From: Bradyrhizobium sp. WSM3983
GTDB taxonomy: Bacteria > Pseudomonadota > Alphaproteobacteria > Rhizobiales > Xanthobacteraceae
Length of the DNA stretch: 64,000 nt
Direction of reading: 5' to 3'
NCBI RefSeq assembly: GCF_000473045.1
Contig: NZ_AXAY01000007.1
Span: forward strand, 62,001-126,000
A model generated the notes under the pieces. It had not been told where the DNA came from. It did no database searches and was given only the letters and a program-made list of their open reading frames with translations. Positions 26,245 to 34,924 of this stretch are shown here, piece by piece; within the stretch, counting starts at the first letter, position 1; each line of letters starts with the position of its first letter. The position numbers were made by a program, and so were the translations under genes.

Positions 26245-26454
26245 ATGACGACAGGTACTGTGAAGTGGTTCAACGGCCAGAAGGGCTTTGGATTCATTCA
26301 GCCCGACGACGGCGGCAACGATGTGTTCGTTCACATCAGCGCGGTCGAGCGGGCGGGTCTTGCGGGTCTCGCTGAAGGCCAAAAGGTCAACTTCGAGGCC
26401 AAGACCGACAAGATGCGGGGCAAGGTCAGCGCTGAGAATCTCTCGCTGGCTTAA
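26245..26454 (+). CDS. cspA: Cold-shock domain protein (CspA family)
   Basis: This 69-residue single cold-shock domain protein carries GFGFIQP (RNP1) and VFVHISAV (RNP2) and starts [13 protein letters not shown]. The ribosome site is GGAGAAG 5 bases upstream. It binds single-stranded RNA or DNA and acts as an RNA chaperone. The leader is about 130 bases, suggesting post-transcriptional control. A rho-independent terminator follows 45 bases after the stop. Confidence 0.93.
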   Translation: MTTGTVKWFNGQKGFGFIQPDDGGNDVFVHISAVERAGLAGLAEGQKVNFEAKTDKMRGKVSAENLSLA

Positions 26455-26497
26455 GTCCTCCAGTGCCGTTTCACGGATGTACTGAAACGGCCATGCG

Positions 26498-26531
26498 ACC
26501 CGCTCGATCCCTGGATTGAGCGGGTTTTGTT
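26498..26531 (+). terminator. Rho-independent terminator of the cold-shock gene
   Basis: ACCCGCTC (26498-26505) pairs with GAGCGGGT (26518-26525), extended by ATCC/GGAT, followed by TTTGTT. A separate 9-bp stem GCCGTTTCA/TGAAACGGC lies just upstream (26465-26473 with 26483-26491). Confidence 0.8.
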
Positions 26532-26551
26532 CGTTGCCAGAAGGGTGAAGG

Positions 26552-26794
26552 ATGAGCGCCAGAAAATCGGCTGAACCGTCACCTGAAGGCATCGCGCGTT
26601 TGAACCGTCAACGCTTGGCTGCTCAAGAAGGTGCGCAAGCGATGGCCGATGCCGAAAAGCAGGCTGTCGACGTTCGCAAGAACATGGCGCGCCTTCGGGA
26701 GTTGCGCGAAGCCAAGGAAGCGGCCGACGCAACCCTTCAAGCATCGTTGCCGGCCGCGAGTCCGACCAAGCGCAAGAGGAAGCCGCCGCAATAG
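26552..26794 (+). CDS. Small charged helical protein of unknown function
   Basis: This 80-residue ORF has GAAGG 1-2 bases before its ATG. The protein is mostly charged helix (RLNRQRLAAQEGAQAMADAEKQ then VRKNMARLRELREAKEAADAT, shown in parts) and ends with the basic tail SPTKRKRKPPQ. No domain is recognised. It follows the cold-shock gene terminator on the same strand, so it is probably expressed separately. Confidence 0.55.
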   Translation: MSARKSAEPSPEGIARLNRQRLAAQEGAQAMADAEKQAVDVRKNMARLRELREAKEAADATLQASLPAASPTKRKRKPPQ

Positions 26795-26857
26795 CCGACT
26801 TCAACTTCGCTGACGAACGACGGGAGAGGGCCGGTCACATGCCAGGGAGTGCGGATC

Positions 26858-27073
26858 GTGCCTAGAGTCAAATCGGACGGCGGTGGCACCATCACCTTCT
26901 TCCTCGCGCTCGGCGCGGGCCGACAGATGTGCCGACTTGCGACTACCTTTGCGACGCAGAAGCAGGCCTTCAGCTACCTTCAAAAATACCGGACGGAGTT
27001 CGAGCGCATCGCGCGGACGCGGCTGGATTCGGGAGAGCTCGAAGACGGCGTCGTCGTGCTGTCGATGCTCTAG
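26858..27073 (+). CDS. Small protein of unknown function
   Basis: This is a 71-residue ORF starting at GTG 9 bases after AGGGA; another GTG lies 9 bases upstream in frame. The protein has TITFFLALGAGRQMCRL and a helical FATQKQAFSYLQKYRTEFER segment. No family is recognised. It could be real, given codon use like its neighbours. Confidence 0.5.
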   Translation: MPRVKSDGGGTITFFLALGAGRQMCRLATTFATQKQAFSYLQKYRTEFERIARTRLDSGELEDGVVVLSML

Positions 27074-27085
27074 AGTGCGTCTATC

Positions 27086-27268
27086 CTAGTCTTCGCTGCC
27101 TTTCGGCTTGGCCTCGCGGGCCAATCGCTCCGCCTTCAGCCGCTCGCGGTTCTCGTTGAAGGAGTGCTGGTCCTTCGCGTAGTCACTCATCGGCTTCTGC
27201 GTTTCGACGCGCTTGAACACCTTGTTGGCTTCACGCTTGGCTCGATCAGCGGTTTGATCTCTCAACAT
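27086..27268 (-). CDS. Small hydrophilic helical protein of unknown function
   Basis: This is a 60-residue ORF starting ATG with GAGG 5 bases upstream. The protein is charged and helical with MSDYAKDQHSFNENRERLKA near the middle and a lysine-rich end EAKPKGSED. I recognise no family. It converges on the preceding small gene. Confidence 0.55.
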   Translation of the reverse strand: MLRDQTADRAKREANKVFKRVETQKPMSDYAKDQHSFNENRERLKAERLAREAKPKGSED

Positions 27269-27550
27269 TTCGACCTCGATGTGATCAGCGAGCGTGTGAC
27301 GACAGCTGCTGGACGCAATGCTTCCCGCCCGCAAGCTGATATGGATCGACTGTCGCCCTCAGAACGATGGGCGCACAATTGTTCAGCGTTGGGTAGGTCT
27401 TCTGCGAGGCGCTTAGTCACTCGCTGGGGGCGGCGCGCTCGCGTTTTTGAGAACACGCCGATCGAACGATTAACGGCTGGCGGTCGCGTCGGTTCCTCGA
27501 TGTCGATTTTTTAGTTCAGCGTTGGTTGTTCCAACGTGGAGGCAGTCAGC
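27269..27550. other. Intergenic stretch without a recognised gene
   Basis: About 280 bases between the small minus-strand ORF and the frc terminator. Frames open here lack ribosome sites and family resemblance. It presumably contains the promoter of the small ORF at 27086-27268, which I cannot place. Confidence 0.5.
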
Positions 27551-27578
27551 AAAAAGGCCGCCGAAACCGGCGGCCTTT
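27551..27578 (-). terminator. Rho-independent terminator of the GntR-oxc-frc operon
   Basis: On the minus strand a 10-bp GC-rich stem (AAAGGCCGCC / GGCGGCCTTT) with a short loop runs into TTTTT. It lies 23 bases after the frc stop codon. Confidence 0.8.
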
Positions 27579-27600
27579 CGTCATTCTCTGTAAGGCCCGC

Positions 27601-28878
27601 TTACTCAGCCGCCTGCTTCTGCGGCGGGTCGAGCGCGCCGGACTTGTGGATTTCGGCGACCTGGTGGTCGCTGAAGCCGAGCACCGCGCGCAGAATCTCG
27701 TCGGTGTGCTCGCCGAGCAGGGGAGAGCGCTCCACGTCGCTCGGGGAGTCCGACAGCTTGATCGGGTTGCCGACCGAGATGTACTTGCCGCGGGTGGGGT
27801 GATCGACCTCGACCACGGTGCCGGTCGCGCGCAGCGACTGGTCTTCCGCGATCTCCTTCATCGACAGGATCGGGCCACAGGGGATGTCGTCCTTGTTGAG
27901 GATCTCCATCGCCTCGAACTTGGTCTTCGTCATCGTCCACTGCTCGATGCGGGCGAAGATTTCGTTCAGCCGCGGCAGGCGGGCCGCCGGCTTGGCGTAA
28001 TTCGGATCGGTCTTCCAGGTCGGCTCGCCGATCACGTCGCAGATCTTCTCCCAGACCGGGGCCTGGGTGATGAAGTAGATGTAGGCGTTCGGATCGGTCT
28101 CAAAACCCTTGCACTTCAGGATGCGGCCGGGCTGGCCGCCGCCGGAATCGTTGCCGGCGCGCGGCACGGCATCACCGAACGGAATGCCTTCGCCGAACTG
28201 GCTGTATTCCCTGAGCGGACCATGGGCGAGGCGCTGCTGGTCGCGCAGCTTGACGCGGGCGAGGTTGAGCACGCCGTCCTGCATCGCGGCCGTGACGCGC
28301 TGGCCCTTGCCCGAATGGGTGCGGTGATAGAGCGCGGTGACGATGCCGAGCGCGAGGTGCAGGCCGGTGCCGCTATCGCCGATCTGCGCGCCTGTGACGA
28401 GCGGCAGGCCGTCGCGGAAGCCGGTGGTGGAGGCGGCGCCGCCGGTGCACTGCGCGACGTTCTCATAGACCTTGCAGTCTTCGTACGGTCCGGGGCCAAA
28501 GCCCTTGATCGAGGCGACGATCATCTTCGGGTTGATTGCCTGGATCTTCTCCCAGGGGAAGCCCATGCGGTCGAGCACGCCGGGGCCGAAGTTTTCGACC
28601 AGCACGTCGCACTTCTTGATGAGCTCGGTGAGGACTTCCTTGCCCTTGGGGTTCTTGGTATCGAGCGTGATCGAACGCTTGTTGTGGTTGAGCATGGTGA
28701 AATACAGGCTGTCCACGTTCGGGATGTCCTGCAGCTGGCCGCGGGTGATGTCACCCACGCCCGGGCGTTCCACCTTGATCACGTCGGCGCCGAACCATGC
28801 GAGCAGCTGCGTGCAGGTCGGTCCGGACTGGACGTGGGTGAAATCGAGAATGCGAACGCCCTCGAGCGCCTTGGTCAT
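27601..28878 (-). CDS. frc: Formyl-CoA:oxalate CoA-transferase
   Basis: Frc moves CoA from formyl-CoA to oxalate, making oxalyl-CoA and releasing formate. It is a class III CoA-transferase of 425 residues (Oxalobacter enzyme 428). It starts [20 protein letters not shown]. Asp168 in [10 protein letters not shown] matches the catalytic aspartate that carries the CoA-anhydride intermediate, and [11 protein letters not shown] matches the glycine loop over the active site. It lies 66 bases downstream of oxc with a terminator after it, so gntR-oxc-frc forms one operon that ends here. Confidence 0.96.
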   Translation of the reverse strand: MTKALEGVRILDFTHVQSGPTCTQLLAWFGADVIKVERPGVGDITRGQLQDIPNVDSLYFTMLNHNKRSITLDTKNPKGKEVLTELIKKCDVLVENFGPGVLDRMGFPWEKIQAINPKMIVASIKGFGPGPYEDCKVYENVAQCTGGAASTTGFRDGLPLVTGAQIGDSGTGLHLALGIVTALYHRTHSGKGQRVTAAMQDGVLNLARVKLRDQQRLAHGPLREYSQFGEGIPFGDAVPRAGNDSGGGQPGRILKCKGFETDPNAYIYFITQAPVWEKICDVIGEPTWKTDPNYAKPAARLPRLNEIFARIEQWTMTKTKFEAMEILNKDDIPCGPILSMKEIAEDQSLRATGTVVEVDHPTRGKYISVGNPIKLSDSPSDVERSPLLGEHTDEILRAVLGFSDHQVAEIHKSGALDPPQKQAAE

Positions 28879-28944
28879 TTGTATTGCTCCGTACTCTATG
28901 TCTGCCCCTGCTAACCACAGGGAATAAAGGGTTGAGGGGTGGAC

Positions 28945-30678
28945 TTACTTTTTCTTCTGCAGAACACTCTGCGGATTGAGGTTGCCGATGCGGCCGCTCT
29001 CCGAGCCGGCGGCCGGATCGATCACCGCGTTGATGAGCGTCGGCTTGCCCGAGGCCATTGCCTCGTTGACGGCGCGCTTGAGTTCGTCGGGCGAGGTCGC
29101 ATTCACGCCGACGCCGCCGAAGGCTTCCATCATCTTGTCGTAGCGGGCGCCCTTGACGAACACGGTCGTCGCCGGATCGGCGTTGACGCTGTTGACGTCG
29201 GTGCCGCGATAGATGCCGTCATTGTTGAAGATGACGACGCAGATCGGAAGGTTGTAGCGGCAGATGGTCTCGACCTCCATGCCGGAGAAACCGAAGGCCG
29301 AGTCGCCTTCAACTGCGAGCACCGGGTGGCCGGTCTCGAGCGCGGCCGCGATCGCCTGGCCCATGCCGATGCCCATCACGCCCCAGGTGCCGACGTCGAG
29401 ACGCTTGCGTGGGCGGTACATGTCGATGACGCCGCGGGCGAGGTCGAGCGTGTTGGCGCCCTCGTTGACGAGGATCGCCTCGGGATGATCCTTGATGACG
29501 TTCTTCAGCACGCCGAGCGCGCCGTGATAATCCATCGGCGACTTGTTGTTCATCAGCTTCGGCGCCATCTTGGCGACGTTCTCGTCGCGCTTGGTCACGA
29601 TGGCCTTGGTCCATTCGGCGGGCGGGGCGGTCCAGCCCGAAGCGATTGCCTGGTTGAAGGCGGCGACGACCGAGCCGATGTCACCGACGACGGGCGCAAC
29701 GATCTCGACGTTGGAGTCCATCTCACGCGGCTCGATGTCGACCTGGATGAACTTCTTGGGCGCTTCGCCCCAGTTCTTGCCCTTGCCGTGCGAGAGCAGC
29801 CAGTTCAGCCGCGCGCCGATCAGCAGCACGACGTCGGATTCTTTCAGCACGGTGGAACGGGCAGCACCTGCGCACTGCGGATGCGTGTCGGAGAGGAGAC
29901 CCTTGGCCATGCTCATCGGCAGGAAGGGAACGCCGCTCTTCTCGACGAAGGTCTTGATCTCCTCGTCGGCCTGCGCGTAGGCCGCGCCCTTGCCGAGGAT
30001 GATCAGCGGACGCTTGGCGCTCTTCAGCACGTCGAGTGCGCGCTTGATCGAAGCGGGCGAGGGGATCTGAGCAGGCGCCGCGTCGATCACTTTGACCAGC
30101 GACTTCTGGCCCGCGTCGGCGTTCATCACCTGGCCGAACAGCTTTGCCGGCAGGTCCAGATAGACGCCGCCCGGACGACCCGAGACCGCGGCGCGGATGG
30201 CGCGGGCGAGACCAATGCCGATGTCCTGGGCGTGCAGCACGCGATAGGCCGCCTTGCACAGCGGCTTTGCGATCGCGAGCTGGTCCATCTCTTCGTAGTC
30301 ACCCTGCTGGAGGTCGACGATCTCGCGCTCGGACGAGCCCGAGATCAGGATCATCGGGTAGCAGTTGGTGGTGGCGTGCGCGAGTGCGGTGAGACCGTTG
30401 AGGAAGCCTGGCGCGGAGACGGTGAGGCAGATGCCGGGCTTCTTGGTGAGGTAACCGGCAATGCCTGCCGCATAACCGGCGTTCTGCTCGTGGCGGAACG
30501 AGATCATGCGAATGCCGGCGGCCTGGGCCATGCGGCCCAAATCCGTGATCGGGATGCCCGGCACATTATAGATGGTGTTGATGCCGTTCAGCTTGAGAGC
30601 GTCGATGACGAGATGAAAGCCATCCGTCAGTTCCTGCTCGGTGCCCGGTGCTTCGGACTTGGTCGCGGTGTTCAGCAT
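28945..30678 (-). CDS. oxc: Oxalyl-CoA decarboxylase (ThDP-dependent)
   Basis: Oxc converts oxalyl-CoA to formyl-CoA and CO2, closing the cycle with Frc. It has 577 residues (Oxalobacter 568). The catalytic glutamate that activates ThDP is in [17 protein letters not shown] near residue 64, and the ThDP/Mg motif is [19 protein letters not shown] ending in [10 protein letters not shown] ribosome site GGAG lies about 9 bases before the ATG. It is the middle gene of the operon between the GntR gene (66 bases upstream) and frc. Confidence 0.96.
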   Translation of the reverse strand: MLNTATKSEAPGTEQELTDGFHLVIDALKLNGINTIYNVPGIPITDLGRMAQAAGIRMISFRHEQNAGYAAGIAGYLTKKPGICLTVSAPGFLNGLTALAHATTNCYPMILISGSSEREIVDLQQGDYEEMDQLAIAKPLCKAAYRVLHAQDIGIGLARAIRAAVSGRPGGVYLDLPAKLFGQVMNADAGQKSLVKVIDAAPAQIPSPASIKRALDVLKSAKRPLIILGKGAAYAQADEEIKTFVEKSGVPFLPMSMAKGLLSDTHPQCAGAARSTVLKESDVVLLIGARLNWLLSHGKGKNWGEAPKKFIQVDIEPREMDSNVEIVAPVVGDIGSVVAAFNQAIASGWTAPPAEWTKAIVTKRDENVAKMAPKLMNNKSPMDYHGALGVLKNVIKDHPEAILVNEGANTLDLARGVIDMYRPRKRLDVGTWGVMGIGMGQAIAAALETGHPVLAVEGDSAFGFSGMEVETICRYNLPICVVIFNNDGIYRGTDVNSVNADPATTVFVKGARYDKMMEAFGGVGVNATSPDELKRAVNEAMASGKPTLINAVIDPAAGSESGRIGNLNPQSVLQKKK

Positions 30679-30744
30679 GGGCCTTGTCTCCCTGGTCTCA
30701 AGATGACGGGGCGAATTTTTCGCCCTTCTGGTGAATGTTGCTGG

Positions 30745-31473
30745 TTAAAAGAGTTCCTGACCGTGCGCTTCGACATAAGCGGCAAGGCCAAGGGTGTGGT
30801 CGCGAGCGCGCTTCTCGGCGAGCTCGGTGTCGCGTGCCTCGAGCGCTTCGATCATGCCGAGATGCTCGGGCAGTGACGTCGCGGTGCGGTCCTTGCGTCC
30901 GATCGTCAGCTGGCGATAGCCGCGCACGTGCAACAGAAGATCGTTGGTGAGATCGACCAGCACCGGCGATTCCGACAACGAGATCAGCGCCTGGTGGAAG
31001 GCGATGTTGGCGCGCGAATATTCCTCGACGTGATCCTCGGGCAGGCGGTCCTTGCCAAAGTCCTTGAAATAGTCGCGCAGCGCCGAGATGTCCTTCTTGC
31101 GTGCGGTGGTGGTGATGAGGCGCGCCGCCATGCTCTCCAGCGCCGCCCAGGCGCGGATCATGTCGACGATCTCGCTCTTGGTCCGGCGCACCACCATGAT
31201 GCCGCGGCGCGGCACGGTCTTCACGAAACCGTCCTGCTCGAGCATTGCGATGGCTTCGCGGATCGGCGTGCGGCTGACACCCAGACGCTCGGACAATGCG
31301 CGCTCGTCCAGCATCACCGGCTCGGGCGTCGAGTAGATGTCCATCTTGAGGATGGCTTCCTTCAAGGCGTCATACGCCTTGTTCTTGAAGCTGCTCTCCG
31401 GGGCAATACGAACGATTGCGATGTCTGCCTCGGCCATGTTCGGCAACGCCTTGGTTGGTTTCCGCAGTGACAC
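30745..31473 (-). CDS. GntR-family (FCD-type) regulator of oxalate catabolism
   Basis: This is a FadR/VanR-type GntR regulator of about 242 residues. The start is GTG with GGAGGA 8 bases upstream; a longer frame reading through the operator region is rejected. The winged HTH (about 30-95) includes ALSERLGVSRTPIREAIAML and an FCD effector domain follows with DHVEEYSRANIAFHQALI and LPEHLGMIEALEARD (metal/ligand His). It heads the oxc-frc operon, and an operator copy lies 56 bases upstream, so it probably regulates itself and, through the same 17-bp palindrome, at least five more units. The effector could be oxalate, oxalyl-CoA or a relative. Confidence 0.85.
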   Translation of the reverse strand: MSLRKPTKALPNMAEADIAIVRIAPESSFKNKAYDALKEAILKMDIYSTPEPVMLDERALSERLGVSRTPIREAIAMLEQDGFVKTVPRRGIMVVRRTKSEIVDMIRAWAALESMAARLITTTARKKDISALRDYFKDFGKDRLPEDHVEEYSRANIAFHQALISLSESPVLVDLTNDLLLHVRGYRQLTIGRKDRTATSLPEHLGMIEALEARDTELAEKRARDHTLGLAAYVEAHGQELF

Positions 31474-31528
31474 GACGATTCTCCTCCAGTGGGAGTCGTC
31501 TTTTACAGGAATATTGCTGGAAAGTTTT

Positions 31529-31545
31529 TGGCATACCACATGCCA
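31529..31545. promoter_or_regulatory. GntR operator copy 5, in front of the gntR-oxc-frc operon
   Basis: TGGCATACCACATGCCA is a perfect TGGCAT/ATGCCA dyad with a 5-base spacer. It lies 56 bases upstream of the GntR start. Confidence 0.72.
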
Positions 31546-31609
31546 GAATGTCAAGCTGGCTATTTTTTGCGGCGTTCTAAGTGGTGCTCTGACTTGACAA
31601 GTTGGCTTC

Positions 31610-31626
31610 TGGCATACCAAATGCCA
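31610..31626. promoter_or_regulatory. GntR operator copy 6, in front of the acyl-CoA synthetase gene
   Basis: TGGCATACCAAATGCCA is a perfect TGGCAT/ATGCCA dyad with a 5-base spacer. It is 81 bases from copy 5 (start to start), a spacing of roughly eight helical turns, between the divergent GntR and synthetase genes. The start of the synthetase gene is 157 bases to the right. Confidence 0.72.
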
Positions 31627-31782
31627 TCGCTAGCCATTTTTGATCCAAGCTGGCGGAGTCATCAAGGCATTTCGCCGCTCCGTTCCGCAGCACGGAACAG
31701 AGCGCGGCGATGGCAAGTATCACGGGCAGCCGCATGACGCGCGCTTTGCAAAGCAAGAACTGAAGGTCAAGGGAGAAGCCAT

Positions 31783-33912
31783 ATGTCCAATTCCAAAGAC
31801 GTCGTCCGCAAGGTCCTTGACCAGGTCAAGGCCGACAACCGCACCAGCCTGACCGCGCCGGAAGGCAAGGTGGTCTGCGACGCCTACGGCATTCCGGTGC
31901 CGAAGGAGGGCGTAGCGAAGTCGGCTGGCGAGGCCGGCAAGATGGCGTCCGCGATGGGCTTCCCGGTGGTGATGAAGATCGTCTCGCCGGATATTCTCCA
32001 CAAGACCGAGGCCGGCGGCGTCATCGTCGGCGTCAAAACGGCGCAGGATGCCGAGAAGGCCTACGAGACTATTCTCGGCAACGCCAAGAAGTACAAGGCC
32101 GATGCCAAGATCGAGGGCATCCAGGTGCAGCAGATGCTGGCCGGCGGCACCGAAGTCATCGTCGGCTCGATCACCGACGGCTCGTTTGGCAAGCTGGTCG
32201 CTTTCGGCCTCGGCGGCGTGCTGGTCGAAGTGCTGAAGGACATTACCTTCCGCCTCGCGCCCGCGACCAAGGAAGACGCGCTCTCGATGCTCGACGGCAT
32301 CCAGGCGCATGAGATTCTGAAGGGCGTTCGCGGCGGCGAGCCGGTGAACCGCACGGCGCTCGCCGAAATCATCGTCAAGGTCTCGCAGCTCGTCACGGAT
32401 TTCCCTGAGATTGTCGAGCTCGACCTCAACCCTGTGTTCGCCACCGCCAAGGACGCGATTGCGGCCGACGTGCGCATCGTCGTCGACTTCGCCTATGTGC
32501 CCAAGCCGAAGCCGCGTCCGACCGAAGAGATCGTCGCGGCCATGAGCCGCATCATGCAGCCGAAGGCGGTCGCCGTGGTCGGCGCCTCTGCCGAGGACGG
32601 CAAGATCGGCAACTCCGTGATGAAGAACCTCATCAACGGCGGCTACAAGGGCGAGATTTATCCGATCCACCCGAAGGCTTCCGAGATCCTCGGCTACAAG
32701 GCGTACAAGAGCGTCAAGGACGTGCCGGGCGTGATCGATACGGCGGTGTTCGCGATCCCCGCGAAGTTCGTGGCCGCGGCGCTGACCGAATGCGGCGAGA
32801 AGAGGATCCCGGGTGCGGTGTTGATCCCGTCGGGCTTCGCCGAAGCCGGCGCGCCGGAACTGCAGGCCGAGATCGTCGAGGTCGGCAAGAAGTACGACAT
32901 TCGCCTGATGGGGCCGAACATCTACGGCTTCTACTATACGCCCGCCAATCTCTGCGCGACCTTCTGCACCGCCTACGACGTCAAGGGCCACGCGGCGCTG
33001 TCGTCGCAATCGGGCGGCATCGGCATGGCCATCATCGGCTTCTCGCGCTCGGCGAAAATGGGCGTGTCGGCGATCGTCGGCCTCGGCAACAAGTCCGACA
33101 TCGACGAGGACGATCTGCTCGCCTTCTTCGAACAGGATCCGAACACGAACCTGATCGCGCAGCACTGCGAAGACCTCAAGGATGGCCGCGCCTTCGCGGA
33201 AGCCGCCAAGCGCGTCTCCAAGAAGAAGCCCGTCATCGTGCTCAAGGCCGGTCGCACTTCGGCGGGCGCGAAAGCGGCCTCGTCGCATACCGGCGCGCTC
33301 GCCGGCAACGACAAGATCTACGAGGACGTCCTGGCGCAATCCGGCGTGATCCGGGCTCGCTCGCTGCGGCAGCTGCTCGAATTCGCCCGTGGCGTGCCGG
33401 TGCTGCCGACGCCGAAGGGCGAGAACGTGCTGATCATCACCGGTGCGGGTGGCTCGGGCGTGCTGCTGTCGGACTCCTGCGTCGACAACGGCCTGTCGCT
33501 GATGTCGATGCCGCCGGATCTCGACGCGGCCTTCCGCAAGTTCATCCCGCCGTTTGGCGCGGCCGGAAATCCTGTGGATATCACCGGTGGCGAGCCGCCG
33601 ATCACCTACGTCAACACGGTGAAGCTCGGTCTGACGGATGAGCGCATCCACTCGCTGATCCTCGGCTACTGGCACACCATCGTCACGCCGCCGATGGTGT
33701 TCGCCCGCAACATGGTCGAGGTGAAGAAGGAGATGGAGGCCAAGGGTTTTGTGAAGCCGATCGTTGCCTCGCTCGCTGGCGACGTCGAGGTCGAGGAAGC
33801 CGCCGAATATCTCTACCAGAACGGCATCCCGGCCTATGCCTACTCGACCGAGCTGCCGGTCGAGGTGCTCGGCGCCAAATACAAGTGGGCCCGCGGCGCG
33901 GGCCTGCTCTGA
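31783..33912 (+). CDS. NDP-forming acyl-CoA synthetase (acetate--CoA ligase-like), candidate oxalate or formate activating enzyme
   Basis: This 709-residue protein is an ADP/GDP-forming acyl-CoA synthetase. An ATP-grasp domain comes first (about 1-240, with FPVVMKIVSPDILHKTEAGG and LDLNPVF), followed by a CoA-binding Rossmann domain (MQPKAVAVVGASAEDGKIGN) and succinyl-CoA-synthetase-like domains. The phosphohistidine lies in AASSHTGALAGND. The substrate is not evident from sequence. Location next to oxc/frc, divergent from the regulator and with an operator, suggests it makes oxalyl-CoA or formyl-CoA to start the Frc/Oxc cycle, or recycles energy from CoA thioesters. That is inference. Confidence 0.85.
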   Translation: MSNSKDVVRKVLDQVKADNRTSLTAPEGKVVCDAYGIPVPKEGVAKSAGEAGKMASAMGFPVVMKIVSPDILHKTEAGGVIVGVKTAQDAEKAYETILGNAKKYKADAKIEGIQVQQMLAGGTEVIVGSITDGSFGKLVAFGLGGVLVEVLKDITFRLAPATKEDALSMLDGIQAHEILKGVRGGEPVNRTALAEIIVKVSQLVTDFPEIVELDLNPVFATAKDAIAADVRIVVDFAYVPKPKPRPTEEIVAAMSRIMQPKAVAVVGASAEDGKIGNSVMKNLINGGYKGEIYPIHPKASEILGYKAYKSVKDVPGVIDTAVFAIPAKFVAAALTECGEKRIPGAVLIPSGFAEAGAPELQAEIVEVGKKYDIRLMGPNIYGFYYTPANLCATFCTAYDVKGHAALSSQSGGIGMAIIGFSRSAKMGVSAIVGLGNKSDIDEDDLLAFFEQDPNTNLIAQHCEDLKDGRAFAEAAKRVSKKKPVIVLKAGRTSAGAKAASSHTGALAGNDKIYEDVLAQSGVIRARSLRQLLEFARGVPVLPTPKGENVLIITGAGGSGVLLSDSCVDNGLSLMSMPPDLDAAFRKFIPPFGAAGNPVDITGGEPPITYVNTVKLGLTDERIHSLILGYWHTIVTPPMVFARNMVEVKKEMEAKGFVKPIVASLAGDVEVEEAAEYLYQNGIPAYAYSTELPVEVLGAKYKWARGAGLL

Positions 33913-33922
33913 GACGAAGACT

Positions 33923-33964
33923 TCCACCTCTCCCAGTTCTCGGCCGTTCTCGGGGAGAGGTGGA
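33923..33964. terminator. Hairpin after the acyl-CoA synthetase gene (repeat-family C relative)
   Basis: TCCACCTCTCCC (33923-33934) pairs with GGGAGAGGTGGA (33953-33964), 12 bp, 18-base loop. There is no clear T-tract. The arms resemble the CTCTCCC repeats at 40378-40511 and 55661-55810. Confidence 0.55.
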
Positions 33965-33980
33965 GACCGGTCAGGTCGCG

Positions 33981-34820
33981 ATGGGCAAGAACGTGATCAG
34001 GCGCAAATCGCTCGAAACACGATCGGCATCGGAGGCCGATCGTGACGGCGGCGTGCAGTCGGTCGACCGCGCGCTGTCGATCCTCGAGACGCTGGCCGAG
34101 GACGACGAAGGCTATCGGCTGAGCGATCTCGCCGTCCGTACCGGCCTGTCAGCCTCGACCGTGCACCGCCTGCTGGCGACGCTGGAAAGCCGCCGCTTCG
34201 TGCAGTTCGACCGCGCCGAATCCAAATGGCATGTCGGCGTGCGCAGCTTTACTGTGGGCGCCAGCTTTGCGCGGCGGCGCAATTTTACCGCACAAGCCAT
34301 TCCTTATTTGCGCAAGCTGCGCGATCTGACCCGCGAGACCGCCAATCTTGCGGTTGTCGACGACGAATTCATCATCGTGCTGACCCGCATGGAGAGCCGC
34401 GAGATCATGCGCTCGCTGACCAAGGTCGGCGGCCGCGTCGCGATGGTGACCTCAGGCGTCGGCAAGGCCGTGCTTGCGACCTATTCCGACGAGGATGTCG
34501 GCGCCGTCATTCGCCATCACGGCATGCCCAGGCTGACGGAAAAATCCATCGTGCGGCCAAGCGACCTCTTCAAGGAGCTCGCGACGATCCGAAAGCAGGG
34601 TTTTGCGGTGGACGACGAGGAGGCCGAGACGGGCCTGCGCTGCGTCGCAGCCGTGGTCTACAACGCGCTTGCCGAGCCGCTGGCGGCGATCTCCGTCTCG
34701 GGGCTGACCAGCCGCATCACCGACAGGCGGTTGCCGGAGATCGGCCGCGTGGTGCGCGATGTCGCTGCGGAACTCACGGCCGCGCTCGGGGGCGTGACGC
34801 CGGCGATCAAGGTTGATTGA
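33981..34820 (+). CDS. IclR-family transcriptional regulator
   Basis: This 279-residue IclR protein starts at MGKNVIRRKSLE. The wHTH (about 25-85) contains VQSVDRALSILETLAEDDEG and LSDLAVRTGLSASTVHRLLA, and the effector domain includes RVAMVTSGVGKAVLAT and DDEEAETGLRCVAAVVYN. IclR proteins often control glyoxylate (gcl/allR) or aromatic catabolism. The next metabolic genes on this strand are adenine deaminase and gcl-hyi-glxR, so regulation of purine/glyoxylate genes is possible, but the operator was not found. Confidence 0.88.
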   Translation: MGKNVIRRKSLETRSASEADRDGGVQSVDRALSILETLAEDDEGYRLSDLAVRTGLSASTVHRLLATLESRRFVQFDRAESKWHVGVRSFTVGASFARRRNFTAQAIPYLRKLRDLTRETANLAVVDDEFIIVLTRMESREIMRSLTKVGGRVAMVTSGVGKAVLATYSDEDVGAVIRHHGMPRLTEKSIVRPSDLFKELATIRKQGFAVDDEEAETGLRCVAAVVYNALAEPLAAISVSGLTSRITDRRLPEIGRVVRDVAAELTAALGGVTPAIKVD

Positions 34821-34924
34821 GCCGGATGCGCTCCTTGGCCCGCCTTCAATAAATCAGGTATGGCGGCAAGAGCCCCGACATCGGTATATCCATCCACCGT
34901 TGTCGCGTCCTTTTGGGGAATGTC

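Noticed and set aside
27164..27514. A 116-codon plus-strand frame over the small minus-strand gene
   Set aside because: It overlaps the better supported ORF at 27086-27268 and lacks a ribosome site or family resemblance.
31720..33927. A 735-codon open frame on the minus strand opposite the acyl-CoA synthetase
   Set aside because: It is the mirror of a strongly recognised synthetase gene in high-GC DNA, has no family resemblance and its start has no ribosome site.
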